A stretch of DNA of 64,000 nt from positions 62,001 through 126,000 of the forward strand of contig JAWZYV010011908.1 in the NCBI GenBank assembly GCA_038373885.1, in the 5' to 3' direction. The stretch is from Cheiracanthium punctorium. Lineage: Eukaryota > Arthropoda > Arachnida > Araneae > Cheiracanthiidae. A program made the translations under genes and the position numbers. A model generated the notes under the pieces. That model made no database searches and had not been told where the DNA came from. It saw nothing but the letters and a program-made list of their open reading frames with translations. Each line of letters starts with the position of its first letter. Position 1 is the first letter of the stretch. Below, piece by piece: positions 42,587-55,011 of the stretch.

Positions 42587-44125
42587 TTAAGGTATATATG
42601 CGTAACATAAATGAAGGATGATGAAAAAATGTACAACACAAATATGTACTTTGCACCAACTACAAACAGCAAATGTATCCGCAGAACTGCAATTAGGTGA
42701 CGTGCAAGTTGCCGGCCCTTTTGTACGAAAAGCAAGCTGTACTGGATAATCAAAATGTCCTGGATGCAAGTGAGTGTAGGAACAAGCATACCATGAATTT
42801 TTCGACATATTTCTATAACGGGGCGAACTTATTGGTTAGGTATTATAGCTTGCAATTTAAAAATGTTATCACGATTAAATAAATTTATTTGAAATTTTTT
42901 CATTAACACAATGCCACAAAACTGTTGCACGTAATTTTTCCATACGCGGAAACCGTATCGATCTAAAAGTTATCGATCTTCCTTTGGTAAAAGGGGTTGT
43001 ATTTGATGGCATATAAAGTATACGCACGTTTTTATCTGGAGGAGTAATTGCTTCTATTAATTCTGAATTCTTATGCATTTCCATAAGTGGAGAAGAAGTG
43101 TTTCGTCAGGCGTTTCTTTTCAATATACTTCAGAATACCATTCGGCGAATTCATTTTTACCCATCTTTCCAGATTTAGAAGCCATGGTATAAATGTTACT
43201 AGATTGAAACATTTTATTCTTGACATTTATACCGAATTCCCAGTTTTTTCGGAATGTACTATAAGTAATGGCGATAACAATCTACCGCTTTTAATTATAA
43301 TCAGCATAATTGTGTAGGAATGTGTCATTGCATTTTGTGATTGTGTCTCTCTTACAACTTGCTTAGACTTGTTCCAGGATTCGCCTGGAATGAATTTCTA
43401 AATTAAAAGATAACTGATCAGCATTAAAAATTTGATGGTCTTTTACAACGAATCTTTTAGAAAAAACATTTACATCATTTTCGAACACCCGTGTTGATTT
43501 TTCAATGATTTCCTTTGGCCGAGAGCTTTTCTGCAAAACAAATTTTGTAACTTTCCTCCTCACAATCTGATACTTTTTTCAAATTTGTTCAACCATCCTT
43601 TAGATGTGCGGAATTTTATCCTAATTCTAATCCTTTTTCTGAAGCCCAAGTTTGTAAATCACGATCATGTACATTCTTCTGTAATTTTCTTGCGTTCTTG
43701 AAATGTTGAAATGTATATTTTTTTAATTTGATTTAGTTTATATTTATTATCGCCATTCTTATGAACTAGCTTTTCCCATAGATACAACTGTCTTTTATTT
43801 ATAACAAATTTAAAATAGTTTTGAACACTGTGCAAACTGCAGATTTTGCCACTCTTGTATCCCGCCAGTATTTTGCAGCAGCCTCCTTATCTTTCCAAGA
43901 AATAAATTGCTTATTCTGCTTGATATCCTCACCGAGTGTAAAGGTAATGCTTTTGTCCTCTAAACTAGAAAATATAGGATCTTCAGGGGTATCGAGTAAT
44001 AAGCATTCCTCATTTGCTACTAAATCTGTCTCATTTACTTTCTGATAATTTTGCAAACTTTCAACAATTCGATTTTTCAGACTTATTTCTTCGTCTGTGT
44101 ATGGAGACAATGTGATTTTTTCCAA
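42587..44125 (-). pseudogene. Pogo-like transposase relic, copy 2
   Basis: It begins MEKITLSPYTDEEISLKNRI, the best preserved N-terminus of the three copies, followed by SWKDKEAAAKYWRDTRVAKS, a frame change, RRKVTKFVLQKSSRP, and IFNADQLSFNLEIHSRRILE with the first catalytic Asp (NADQ). The DDE middle is frameshifted, and NKNVRILYMPSNTTPF-like sequence lies at about 42980-43050. The C-terminal half ends near 42600 with the cysteine-rich tail (CTSPNCSS). Many stops; inactive. Confidence 0.65.
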
Positions 44126-45023
44126 GAAAATTCCTCGTAAAGCATAAAAATAACATTAAATATAGTTACTGTTTGCTCCATAGTATCATTACGTGGATAA
44201 AAAGAATAGAATTTTTTGAATTAAAATAAATGCCTCTGTTATGCGCATTGGCGCCGGGAGGGGGGAGCAAGGGTGCACTTGCACCCCCCTGGAGTTTGAA
44301 AAAAGTATAATTAACCTGAAAATATAAGTAATTTGTTTTACCCTCAGGACAGTAAGAAAAAAAGAAAAAAAACCTGAATCTGTGCGTGATATTTTGAATT
44401 CTAAGTGTAACTGTCGCATTAAATTGGCTGTTTAGACCTGTGTTTATGGCTTAATAATTTTTACCATTGTACATAAATTCTAAACTTTGGAGAAGTCATC
44501 CACATTTTCATTTGGGATAATTTTGGCGCACGCACATGAACCCTCATAATAATAAATTCCCTCATGGTCGTAGTAGTGTTGAATGCCTCACAGCATGTGC
44601 GGGCAATTAGGAAATAGTCTCGATAACATTCGAGGTAGGCGGAACCGGGCTTGTCTCTAACAATCGAAATCATTAAATTAATAAACAGATAAATGGAAAG
44701 AAAGCAATTTTTGTGATTTGGGTGCATATTTAAATGAAAAATGTAGTTACATATTATTACATTACTGATTAGAGCAGGTTAATAACATCGGAAAATTATA
44801 GTCGGTTGTATTGCATCGACAGGCTGACTCGTTCCCGTACAGCAGTATCGCGCAATTGCCAAAGCAGCATGTCAACACTGCACAGAAATGTCTATGAAGA
44901 CATCTACAGAAAAAATACACCCACTTCCTTTGGGAGAGGGATTCGATTTCTGATAGAGCTTTCGGGTGCACCAAGTATTTGAATTTTTGATCTGCAATAA
45001 ATAAAATCGCCTGTTTTGTATTA

Positions 45024-45737
45024 GTCTAAGAGCCAGCGACCGCCAGACCTTCGTCATAGTATAAAAGCTGAAACTTTCTCTGCGCATACCCACCAACAGA
45101 GGTAGGAACAATCGGCCACTATAAAGTTTGGATGATCGTGGCTTTGGCAGGTAACAGGTGGCAAAGGTGTTTAAAATTGCCGAAAATTTCGTCATTTCAT
45201 AAAGCTTAATTTTTTTATATGTTCTTCTTCGCAGTACTAGAAATCACTTTATCCCTTGCCAGACACTTTTCCATCGTGGCAAACCCCCGCCAGACAACCT
45301 CAAAGTCATGGAAAACTGTTGTGTTCGTAAACTCCCGCGACGAAGTACGTCAAGCTGTCACAAAGTGCCAAGCACATTTTATACTGCTACTTCTGAACTT
45401 TCTTACGCGCGAACTTTCTTGCAGCGCGCTTGTAATAGAATTACATTTTTCAAGACTTTGAGATTGTCTGGCGGGGTTTTGCCACAATGGAAAAGTGTCT
45501 GGCAAGGGATAAAGTGATTTCTAGTACTGCGAAGAAGAACATATAAAAAAATTAAGCTTTATGAAATGACGAAATTTTCGACAATTTTATACACCTTTGC
45601 CACCTGTTACCTGACAAAGCCAGGATCATCCAAACTTTATAGTGGCCGATTGTTTCTACCTCTGTCGGGGGGTATGCGCAGAAAAAGTTTCAGCTTTTAT
45701 AGTATGACGAAGGTCTGGCGGTCGCTGGCTCTTGCTC
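45024..45737. mobile_element. 714-bp fold-back MITE, copy B
   Basis: Same length, same arms and same ends as copy A (8525-9238), in the opposite orientation, flanked by TA (45022-45023, 45738-45739). Arm identity between copies is high, with scattered single-base differences. It lies inside the hAT-type element. Confidence 0.85.
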
Positions 45738-46480
45738 TATTTGTGTTGGTCATTATTTGGGAGCTAAACTGATTTTTTCACTAGCTATTAAAATATTTTG
45801 TGGAATTGAGGTTCAGTACTCGCGAAAAAAGGCTAGGAAAAATAAATAACGTTTTCGACTGATAGCGAAAATGCCGTCCCAAAAAAGGGACGCTAGGCAT
45901 AAAAGGTTTAAGTGAAGGCATCACTGTGCCACTTTCGAAACTTGGGCTCTGTTTAATATGTGGATGTCCTTGCCAAGTGCACTTAAAAATAACCCGCACA
46001 TGGGGCATCTGTCATGGAAGCGGGGTGCCTTGGGCTGAGGACTTTTTAAGGGGTTCTAACGCGTATTCACGTAACATGTAGAGAAAACCGGCCAAAACTC
46101 AGGTCAGAACTATTGGCCTTCACATTTCAGCTATCTGCCATTTTCAGCACTGGACATGGCGGGGACCCCCCTAAGCCAAAATTTTCTATATACATCAATG
46201 CTAGAGAAAATATATTTCGCTTCAGCTTTCTGGGAAAATTCGTCTGTTTAAATATAAAACAATGTTGTCAAAATTGCATATAATTTAAATAATTCATTAT
46301 TATAATACTTAAATTGATGTATTATTAATTAGGCTAAATTAATAGTTTTAAATTTTGTACTTTTCAGTTGCGACAAAATAACTAAGACGATGTTTATTTC
46401 ACATATTGATGATACATTTTCCAGTCAAGATTCTTCTTCTTCCAAATGCCAAATAGCCTAATATTTTATATGTATGTAAA

Positions 46481-47008
46481 CAGGGCATTCCTAAATGTAG
46501 TTAAAATACATACAAAGAAGAACAACGTTTGGTTGGAAATGAAAAATGTAGATAGTTTCAGCACGATAGGGCTCCAGCCGATTTCGTAAATAATGTGCAT
46601 AATTACCCCATTGTCATATTTGACACCCGATTGATTGGACAAGTTGAACTAGTCGCTTGACCAGCACGTTCATTAGATTAATCAAGTATCGAATTTTGCT
46701 TTTGGGGTCACCTCAAGGCACTCGTTTACGAGACTCCAGTTGACACAGGGCCTCATTGCAAAACTTTAGTAATCGCTGCAACCGTTCGTGGAGCACCTGG
46801 CATCTTCGAAAGTGTACGCCAATCACTTGCTAGACGCTACCAGCACATTTGAACATTTACAGTAGAGCTTTTTCATTTCTTTTGCATTTGCTATATTTCC
46901 ATCTACACTTTTTATTTCTAACCCCACACTGCTAATCTGCTATACAAAAATGCTTCTTTATATGCATTTTATTATCAAATTTTGGCTTATGTATTCAGGA
47001 ATACCCTG
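46481..47008 (+). mobile_element. IS630/mariner deletion derivative, 528 bp
   Basis: Ends CAGGGCATTCCTAAATG and the complement CAGGGTATTCCTGAATA. TA lies on the right; the left flank reads AA, so the duplication is damaged or mutated. It keeps only the 3' part of a transposase gene. Confidence 0.65.
46559..46852 (+). pseudogene. IS630/mariner transposase C-terminal fragment
   Basis: It begins QHDRAPADFVNNVHNY, which corresponds to the QQDGAPAH-x-A block with the second catalytic Asp. DTRLIGQ follows, then a damaged PxRSPDLxPxD region (PARSLD...), then FCFWGHLKALVYETPVDTGP, and it ends with GIFESVRQSLARRYQHI and a stop. This is the C-terminal half of the same arthropod transposase group whose N-terminal half survives at 36365-36864. 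One stop interrupts it. Confidence 0.7.
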
Positions 47009-47639
47009 TATATATATATCTTGTGTGCACCCCCTGGAAATGATCCTGCCGGCGCCCTTGGTTATGCATAAACTGAATTTGCAGCTTGCAGTGTGTTAAC
47101 ATAAATTTAAAAAAATTACTTTCTTCTGTGACTTTTAGAATTAAAATAAAAAGGTTAGAGAACTTCAGTTTAACTAATAGAAAACAAGATTAAGCTGTTT
47201 AAAAGTCCAGTACTTTGAAATATAACACGGTATAGCAAACACTGGTTTATAAATACTCCGAGTACGTACTCCCGTGAGCATTTTAAATTATCGACACGTT
47301 AGCTCTGTCGCCAAATACTAAAGGGTTACAATTAGCGCGATTTTAACTAATTTTTAACCTTTAATTTCTCGAATTCTATATGGAGATAGCAGCTAATTTT
47401 CGCACAGTAGGTTCCTTTTAGTGTGTACATGTGATTGTGTTAAATTCGTTCCATTTGGTGAGTGAGCTTCGGGGAGGTTTCCTTGTCAGTTTCATTTAAC
47501 TGACTGCAGTATGTTTGTATAAACAACAAATGTAATAACGTTTAAAAAGTTAGTCTTGCTCAATTCGTTGACTTTTTGGGGTCTGGCTCTCCGGCTAGAA
47601 CTGATGTGTCAGCTCAGACGTCTCTGTAAGTCGGCTCAA

Positions 47640-47745
47640 CGACCAAGGCCCTGATTTCTTCAACGCCAGTTTCCATAAATTGGTATGTAGATGATATATT
47701 TGATGTCCCGGGAGGCTATGTTGAAAAGTAATCTGTACTACCAGG
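47640..47745 (+). pseudogene. Possible mariner C-terminal relic
   Basis: Reads INWYVDDIFDVPGGYVEK followed by a stop. The W-x5-8-G-x-Y-V-E-K ending is common at the C-terminus of mariner transposases. The upstream 100 bp fit the same frame poorly and no terminal repeats were found. Weak. Confidence 0.25.
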
Positions 47746-49460
47746 CACTTTGCTGTGTATGTGTATCTCTTGAGTTTCGTGAATAAACTTTTTGATTAAA
47801 GTTCTTGTTGCCTTACTTTTTGAAGCATCTTTATGTTTAGATTTGATTTATGGGATTGAAAATATCCTTTTATATCCTATTTAACACGTATGAATTCTTC
47901 TTGGTGTTGCACTGTAAAAGTAAATATTTACGAAACCCTATTTTACGAATTAACCGTTTAAAAAACACCTTGTGTGTGAAAAGAAGACTTGTTTTTATCG
48001 TTATTGTACGTGTAGTATGCATAATCAAATAAAGTGCCTTAGATTTTCCTATTATTTACATGGAAAAATTTAGAAGCTTGCTAACTTTGTAGTACCTTAT
48101 GTTTGTTTTTCAATGACATCATATTTTATCAGTTGCAGTAATTTTCCTTACACATTTTACAATCTATTTGATTGTATAATAAAAATTCTCAAGTACGACA
48201 ATACGGTCATTTCGGGAGATTACACATGAGATAAAGTAAAATAAAAGTGCAGTAGAATAGGGAAAACTTTCTGATAAAACGGACTTTTATTTATTTAATT
48301 ACTTTAAGTGACACAAACGTGCTTTTGAAAGTTATTCTGTTTCACATGCTTCTCATTTTGTCTAAAGGAAAAAGAAGCGGATGAATGATCTGCTTTATTT
48401 GGAATGCTTTAACGTTACCAATATTAAAATTGTACTTTGATACTGATATATTTTCAAAAAAAGGGTTGGGCAGGCTGCCTTAATCTAATGAACTTGCAAA
48501 CTTGTGAACAAAGTTGTAAGAATAAATCCTCTTTCTGGGAAATTCTGCCTTTCACCCTTAAAATATTTTGTCTAGTCATTGGCCTGTTTCGAAAATTGCG
48601 TTTTTTTATTTACAGTAAAGTGTTCATCTGTCATAGCATGCGTTTATTAGCGCATCTGCGATCCTAAACAAATACTTTCAAAGTATTGGAATTAAAAGTG
48701 GAAATTAAAGCGGAAATTTTAACTTTTTCTCTTTCCCTCCCTTTTTCTTTTCCCCTTGAGAAAGAGGGGCGGGGAGAAAAAAGCTATGTATTATCAGTCC
48801 ATTTATTTACTTTGAATATATGAGTATGAAAAAAACACGGAAACTCTAAATGAGAAGAATAATGATAGCTTTCGTATTTCTTTAGAAAAAGTAAATACTA
48901 AATGCCTTCTATAGCATAGTGCAGCTATTTGTGCAGAGCTTTGTACGCCGTGGATTCAAGACAGAATGAAAACTTAATAAAATAAAAAGCACCTTTTGTT
49001 AAAAGCATATGAGGATGCAAAACTCTCTGATGCACCGTTCCCTTATGTTGCCGTGTTTTGCTGTGTAGCAACCACATTCCTTAATATAGAGACCTCTTTG
49101 AAATTGTTTCTTTTGGTGGTTTGAAACGCTTCACCGGAAAAATCGCTCTCAAAAGTAAAAGTAATAAAAGACACTTTAAGAAACGTCACGACACGAAAGC
49201 AATTAAATTGTCTAGCCATAAAAAATTATATAGTAAGTGACTTAGAATTGGATGATATAATTCAGTATTTCTCAACGACAGATCGGAGGACCGGTGCTGG
49301 TCCAGGTATATAAATTTATTAAAAAATAATCAGTAGAAAATGTCGAACTAAAAATTTTATTTGATAAATAAAATGCATGCTTACTTAACAGTTATTATTT
49401 TTGGCTAGTGCTGATCCTTGAGATATTTTTTCTGTTTTTGCCAGTCCGAAACTATACAGT
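47746..49460. other. AT-rich DNA, no gene seen
   Basis: Several short ORFs (for example 48437-48667) have no family resemblance. A C/T-rich then G/A-rich block lies at 48721-48785. No repeat boundaries recognised. Confidence 0.4.
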
Positions 49461-49461
49461 A

Positions 49462-50227
49462 TACTGTGCGTCCCAAAAAGGTGGTAATAGGCTTTAATTC
49501 TTTATGTATTAGAAATAAGTGGGCAGTGTCAATTGAAAAAATGTTCAAAATAAGGTCGGAAATAAGACTCCGTTAAGAAAAAATTCCTTTCCTTCATTTA
49601 CAAAAAGTCAAACTAGTTAAATTTGTATACGGCCCCGTACAAAAACATTCCCAATCAGTAAAATGCGCTACATACATTAATTAGGTGATCTACCAAATTT
49701 GAGCCTTTCATCATACCACGTAGCAGAGATATCTTTAAAGATAATAGGGGACTACACATGATTTTGAATGCCAACATTTATTGCTAGAGTGGAAAAAAAG
49801 ATTTTACTTCATAATTTCTGTACGACCCCTGAAATGCGATCATTCGACGTAATTATTTTCTTTCGAGAGCCATAGAAAAGTGGTCTAATACACCGTTATA
49901 TTTATCTTCATAAATCTGACACTTTTTAATATATAATTCTCAAATTTTGTATGTCACCTTATGAGTGTATGGGGCACATTTTACACACTGGGAATGTTTT
50001 TTTACGGGGGTCGTATACAAATTTAAAAAGTGTAATTTTTTGAAAATGAACGAGAAGAATTTTTTCTTATTTGCGACCTTATTTTGAATATTTTTTCAAC
50101 TGACACTGCCCACTTATCTCTAATAGATAAAGAGACCTTATTTTGAATATTTTTTCAACTGACACTGCCCACTTATCTCTAATAGATAAAGAATTAAAGC
50201 CCGCTACCACCTGTTTGGGATACAGTG
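49462..50227. mobile_element. Palindromic Tc1/mariner-type MITE
   Basis: Long imperfect inverted repeat: the left arm 'ggtggtaataggctttaatt ... gggcagtgtcaattgaaaaa' is mirrored at 50085-50215. Ends resemble CACTGTATCCCAAACAGG, with TA on each side. The right arm contains an extra 59-bp direct duplication. The centre (about 49700-49960) is AT-rich and non-coding. Confidence 0.7.
50075..50192. repeat. 59-bp tandem duplication in the MITE arm
   Basis: The unit starting GACCTTATTTTGAATATT occurs at 50075 and again at 50134 with essentially no differences, so the duplication is recent and makes the arms unequal. Confidence 0.9.
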
Positions 50228-50889
50228 TAGAAAGGTCGCAGAAAAAACACTCAAAATACTGGTGTTAAGATAAATAAAAACTTTGTGTAGAAAACACACA
50301 TAAAATGATACTTATGAAATAGGACGATCGTTTCAACCAAAACATTTTCGGTCTTCGTTAGCCTTCACACTTCCCTCCCCGAAGCTCACTCAACAAATGG
50401 AACGAATTTAAAACAATCACATGTACACACTAAAAGGAACCTACTGTGTTAAAATTAGCTGCTATCTACTTATAGAATTTGAGAAATTAAAGGTTAAAAA
50501 TTAGTTGAAATCGCGCCAATTGTAACCCTTTAGTATTTGGCGACAGAGCTAACTTGTCGATAAATTAAAATGCTCACGGGAGTACGTACTCGGAGTATTT
50601 ATTAACCAGTGTTTGCTATACCGTGTTATATTTCAAAGTACTGGACTTTTGAACAGCTTAATCTTGTTTTCTATTAGTTAAACTGAAGTTCTCTAACCTT
50701 TTCATTTTAATTCTAAAAGTTAGAGCAGAAAGTAATTTCCTTTTATTTATGTTACACGCTACAAGCTGCAAATTCAGTTTACGCATAAGAGAGGCATTTA
50801 TTTTAATTCTAAAAATTCTATTCTTTTTATCCACGTAATGATACTATGGAGCAAACAATAAATATATTTAACGTTGTTTTTATGCTTTA

Positions 50890-52435
50890 CGAGGAATTTT
50901 CTTCGAAAATATCACATTGTCTCCATACACAGACGAAGAAATAAGTCTGAAAAATCGAATTGTTGAAAGTTTGCAAAATTATCAGAAAGTAAATGCAACA
51001 GATTTAGTAGCAAATGAGCAATGGTTATTACTCGATACCCCTGAAGATCCTATATTTTCTAGTTTAGAGGACGAAAGCAATGACTTTACACTCGGTGAGG
51101 ATATCAAGCAGAATAAGCAATTTATTTCTTGGAAAGATAAGGAGGCTGCTGCAAAATACTGGCGGGATACAAGAGTGGCAAAATCCGCAGTTTGCAGAGT
51201 GTTTAAAACTATTTTAAATTTGTTACAAATAAAAGACAGTTGTATCTGTGGGAGAAGCAAGTTCATAAGAATGGCGATAATAAATATAAACTAAATCAAA
51301 TAAAAAAATATATGTTTCAACATTTCCAAAACGCAAGAAAATTACAGAAAAATGTACATGATCGTGATTTACAAACTTGGGCTTCAGAAAAAGCATTGGA
51401 ATTAGGTTGAAATTCCGCATATCTAAAGGATGGTTGTACATATTTAAAAAAAGTATCAGATTGTAAGGAGGAAAGTTACAAAATTTGTCTTGCAGAAAAG
51501 CTCTCGGCCAAAGGAAATAATTGAAAAATCAATACGGGCGTCCGTAAATGATGTAAATGTTTTTCTAAAAGATTCGTTGTTAAAAGACCATCAAATTTTT
51601 AATGCTGATCAGTTAGGTTTTAATTTAGAAATTCATTCCAGACGAATCCTGGAACAAGTCTAAGCAAGTTGTAAGTGAGATTCAATCACAAAATGCAATG
51701 ACACATTCCTACACAATTATGCTGATTATAATTAAAAGCGGTAGTTTGTTATCGCCATTACTTATAGTACATTCCGAAAAAACTGGGAATTCGGTATAAA
51801 TGTCAAGAATAAAATGTTTCAATAAAGTAACATTTATACCATGGCTTCTAAATCTGGAAAGATGGGTAAAAAGAATTCGCCGAATGGTTTTCTGAAGTAT
51901 ATTGAAAGGAAACACCTGACGAAACACTTCTTCTCGACTTATGGGAATGCATAAGAATTCAGGATTAATAGAAGCAATTACTCCTCCAGATAAAAACGTG
52001 CGTATACTTTATATGCCATCAAATACAACTCCTTTTACTCAACTTTTAGATCGATACGGTTTCCGCGTATGGAAAAATTACGTGCAACAGTTTTGTGACA
52101 TTGTGTTAATGAAACAATTTCAAATAAATTTATTTAATCGTGATAACATTTTTAAATTGCAAGCTATAATACATAACCGATTAAGTTCGCCCCGTTATAG
52201 AAATATATGGAAATATTCATGGTATGCTTGTTCGTTGTTCCTACACTCACTTGCATCCAGGACATTTTGATTATCCAGTACAGTTTACTTTTCGTACAAA
52301 AGGGCCAGCAACTTGCGCGTCACCTAATTGCAGTTCTACTGATCCATTTGCGGTTTTTAGTTGGTGCAAAGTACATATTTGTGTTGCACATTTTTTCATC
52401 ATCCTTCATTTATGTTACGCATATATACCTTAAAA
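50890..52435 (+). pseudogene. Pogo-like transposase relic, copy 3
   Basis: An open N-terminal part (50917-51294) reads SPYTDEEISLKNRIVESL, LLLDTPEDPIFSSLEDES and SWKDKEAAAKYWRDTRVAKS. Downstream, in other frames, lie the helix-turn-helix part, QIFNADQLGFNLEIHS (first catalytic Asp, about 51600), ITPPDKNVRILYMPSNTTPF (51941-52270 frame), NKFKL... and the terminal Cys-rich PATCASPNCSS. The DxWG(x)HK stretch with the second Asp is disrupted near 51935. Because the three copies are damaged at different places, their family motifs can be cross-checked between copies. Confidence 0.7.
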
Positions 52436-52498
52436 AACATTAATTCATATGACATTTTTTGTAAAACGCCACAATTCTACTTGCTTAAAAAAAATAAT

Positions 52499-53060
52499 TC
52501 GTCACATTTTATTCTTGCGATTTTTAGTTTTTATAATCATGCATTTAATAATACATTTCTTTCAGGGACAAATCAAAGGGGAGGGGGGATTATAGGGTAA
52601 CCCTCCTCCCCCCAAAACTTACCGTACAATTTTTTTATATTACTTTTTAATACCATTGTTTATCTCAACTCTTATTTCGCTAAAAAGCTAAGTTTCTTCT
52701 AAAAAGCTACGCCTAACGTCGTATGCATGCATAGAATTTATCTTTAAAAAATACTTTTATCCAGCTCCTTCTGCAGAAATTTTGAAGATCCTAAAATGAA
52801 AGACATTTCATGTCACATTTTATTCTTGCTATTTTTAGTTTTTATAATCATTCATTAAATAATACATTTTTTCAGGGGCGAATCAAACGGGGAGGGGGGA
52901 TTCTAGTATGAACCTCCTCCCCCCCAAAAAAATTACCGTACAATTTTTTAAAATTACTTTTTAATACCATTGTTTATCTCAACTCTTATATCGCATAAAA
53001 TCTAAGTTTCTTCTAAAAAGCTACGCCTAACCTCTTATGCATGCATAGAATTTATGTTTA
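52499..53060. repeat. Duplicated 3' segment of pogo-like copy 3
   Basis: About 240 bp at 52499-52740 recur at 52810-53055 (period about 311). Shared landmarks: 'cacattttattcttg', 'aatacattt' before 'tcaggg', the G-run/C-run pair, 'ttaccgtacaattttt' and 'aaaaagctacgcctaac'. The other two copies have it once. Confidence 0.85.
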
Positions 53061-53418
53061 AAAAATATTTTTTATCCAAATCCCTCCACCCCCTCCCCAA
53101 AACGGAAATGGTTAAGAGCTTGATTTTTTTCCAACATATGTTTTGCGGGATATCCAGTGAATGATTCGTGTAGATGAATCCTGACAGTGCTTATTTAAAA
53201 TACTTATGAAATAAGCATCTTTTTTGTAAAAACATTTATAAAATAGAAAGCGCCGAGTGGCGATAAATGCTCTATTCTGTCAGCTCATACTCATTTTTTA
53301 TTAATTAATTTTAGGAGATAGCAGCTAATTTTTACACATTAGGTTTATTTGAGTGTGTACTTATGACTGCATGAAATTCGTTACATTTCGTGAGTGAGCT
53401 TCGAGGAGGTTTCCTTGT

Positions 53419-54267
53419 TAGTCTCACAGAACAGTGGGAACTGTTCCGTGAGAGACAGTGGGAACATTTAGAAAGGTAGAGAAACACACCGATATGATTG
53501 ATGACTTTTCATCTAAAAATTATTGGAGGAAATATAGTTTAGTTTTTTAATCAGCAGTTTAAAGCTACACTGCAAATCAGCCCAACATCTGCTAATCAGC
53601 AAAGGGTATGGAACGTTTATAAGGGGAAATTTAAGGTTTGGTATGGCTGCGAATTTTATCACGTTTTTGTTAATCCTTAAACATTTTATGATGTTAATCA
53701 CTCCAGGCAGACATGAAGTAGTCTCCCCGTCGGGGCTAGTAGTCGAGCAGAAGATTCTTGCTATGCCTTATTGTGCAGCGAATTCTTTAATAGGCTTTAT
53801 GGCTTCTGGCAGGAGAAACAAGTCCACGACATAACCTCGGAGGAAAGCCCTCGGGAAAAGGCATAATAAAAACATGCAGTCCTCAAGAAGTAATGAAGCA
53901 GTTGAAAGGCTAGAGCAAGACTTGAATGAAATTTTTAAAGTTTAATTACAAGGTCAGGGGCCCAGCGTTACCTCCCCGTAGGCTTGAAGAATCGTTAATG
54001 AGTAGACAGCGGGGGTGCCCTTGTGACAATGATGCTGTAAACTCACGACAACCACCTGGAAACCGTAGCTTGAAAATAGACAGCAGCGAAACTGGGTAGC
54101 CACACTCAGGAAATGCAGTCACTGACGAAAACAGGAAAGAGCCCGTCCAAAAAACCCCTGAAGTTTCGAAAATAATTAATGATCTTGTGTGACGAGAAAT
54201 TTTAACACGAGAAGAGAAGTTGTCTGGCCCAGGCCTTTCAGGGTGGAGAAATGAGAGTCCATAAGGC
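53419..54267. other. Unassigned DNA, possible decayed gag leader
   Basis: Between pogo copy 3 and Gypsy element 4. A short palindrome, CAGTGGGAAC/GTTCC, lies at 53431-53470. From about 53875 a phrase reads MQSSRSNEAVERLEQDLNEI followed by stops; it could be the remains of a gag N-terminus. No LTR was found here. Confidence 0.35.
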
Positions 54268-54289
54268 TACTTGAGGCGAACAAGTTACA

Positions 54290-54973
54290 AAGAATGATTT
54301 GACTAAATATAATATAGTCATAGGATCAATAGATCCTGATTCATTGGTTATGGTTTCAGATTTAATACTAACCCCCCCCCCCCACCGATAATCGTTATGA
54401 AGCTTTAAAGCATAGATTTTCTGAACTTTCGGATTCCCAGTCACAACAGTTACGTAAATTATTATCCGAATTAACACTTGGCGATAAAAACCATCAACCT
54501 TGCTCCGACATATGAAGGAACTGGCAGGAAAAGCAGTTACAGAGGATTTTTAAAAAACTATTTGGATGGAGAGACTGCCTACGATTTCGCAAACGATTTT
54601 GTCTGCTTCTACGGCAAATCTGTCTGAATTAGCAAAGCTTGCAGATAAGATAGCGGAAATCAGGGAAATCCCTAGTGTTAATGCCATTGGGGAGGAGGTG
54701 TCCACTATAAACGAAATTGAAGAATTGTGTAGAGAGGTTGCAGAGATGAAAGTTCAAATTTCTATTTTAAGTTCAAAAGTAAATAGACAATCAAGGTCGA
54801 GAAGTCGCGAGTACAATAGCCCACATTATCGTAGTAAAAGTCGGAATGTGAACAGTAAGGAATTTTTTGATAACAGTGGCTCGAAGGTATGTTTTTTTCA
54901 GGCGAAATTCGGGGAAAGGGCCAAAAGGTGTCAGGAACCATGTGAATATGTTTCTAAAGAAGAAAAAAACTAG
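54290..54973 (+). pseudogene. Gag C-terminal half of element 4
   Basis: TKYNIVIGSIDPDSLVMVSD, a C-run slip, then YEALKHRFSELSDSQSQQLR and LLSELTLGDK, then from 54566 MERLPTISQTILSASTANLS and LAKLADKIAEI. The end has the motif CFFQAKFGERAKRCQEPC. This arrangement (a gag core, then C-x-x-x-x-F-G-x-x-A-x-x-C-x-x-P-C) is common in one arthropod Gypsy group. The zinc-binding motif is a C-x3-H-like variant lacking a clear His. At 54369-54381 a run of C breaks the frame. Confidence 0.7.
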
Positions 54974-55011
54974 ATAATGCTGCTGCATCTGAGTCAAAAT
55001 TTAATTTTGGT

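Larger units (their letters stand above)
44246..47060. mobile_element. hAT-type non-autonomous element
   Basis: Ends CATTGGCGCCGGGAGG and the complement CAAGGGCGCCGGCAGG are typical of hAT elements. The flanks carry an 8-bp target duplication, GTTATGCG (44238-44245) and GTTATGCA (47061-47068), differing at one base. The undisrupted site is visible in pogo copy 3 as the complement of TTACGCATAA. No hAT transposase is recognisable within. Instead the element holds a fold-back MITE and a mariner deletion derivative. Confidence 0.8.
42200..47486 (-). mobile_element. Pogo-like DNA transposon, copy 2, split by hAT-type element
   Basis: Minus-strand copy. The end at 47486 (plus strand GGAGGTTTCCTTGT) is the conserved terminus; the adjacent dinucleotide is CA instead of TA. 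The other terminus is missing: homology to copy 3 fades near 42200. The interval 44246-47060 is a nested hAT-type insertion with 8-bp target duplication. The transposase segment matches copies 1 and 3. Confidence 0.75.
50361..53418 (+). mobile_element. Pogo-like DNA transposon, copy 3
   Basis: The right end GGAGGTTTCCTTGT is followed by TA (53419-53420). The left end is diverged but keeps CTCCCCGAAGCTCACTC. It is longer than copy 1 because of an internal duplication of its 3' non-coding part (52499-53060). Transposase frame broken. Confidence 0.75.
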
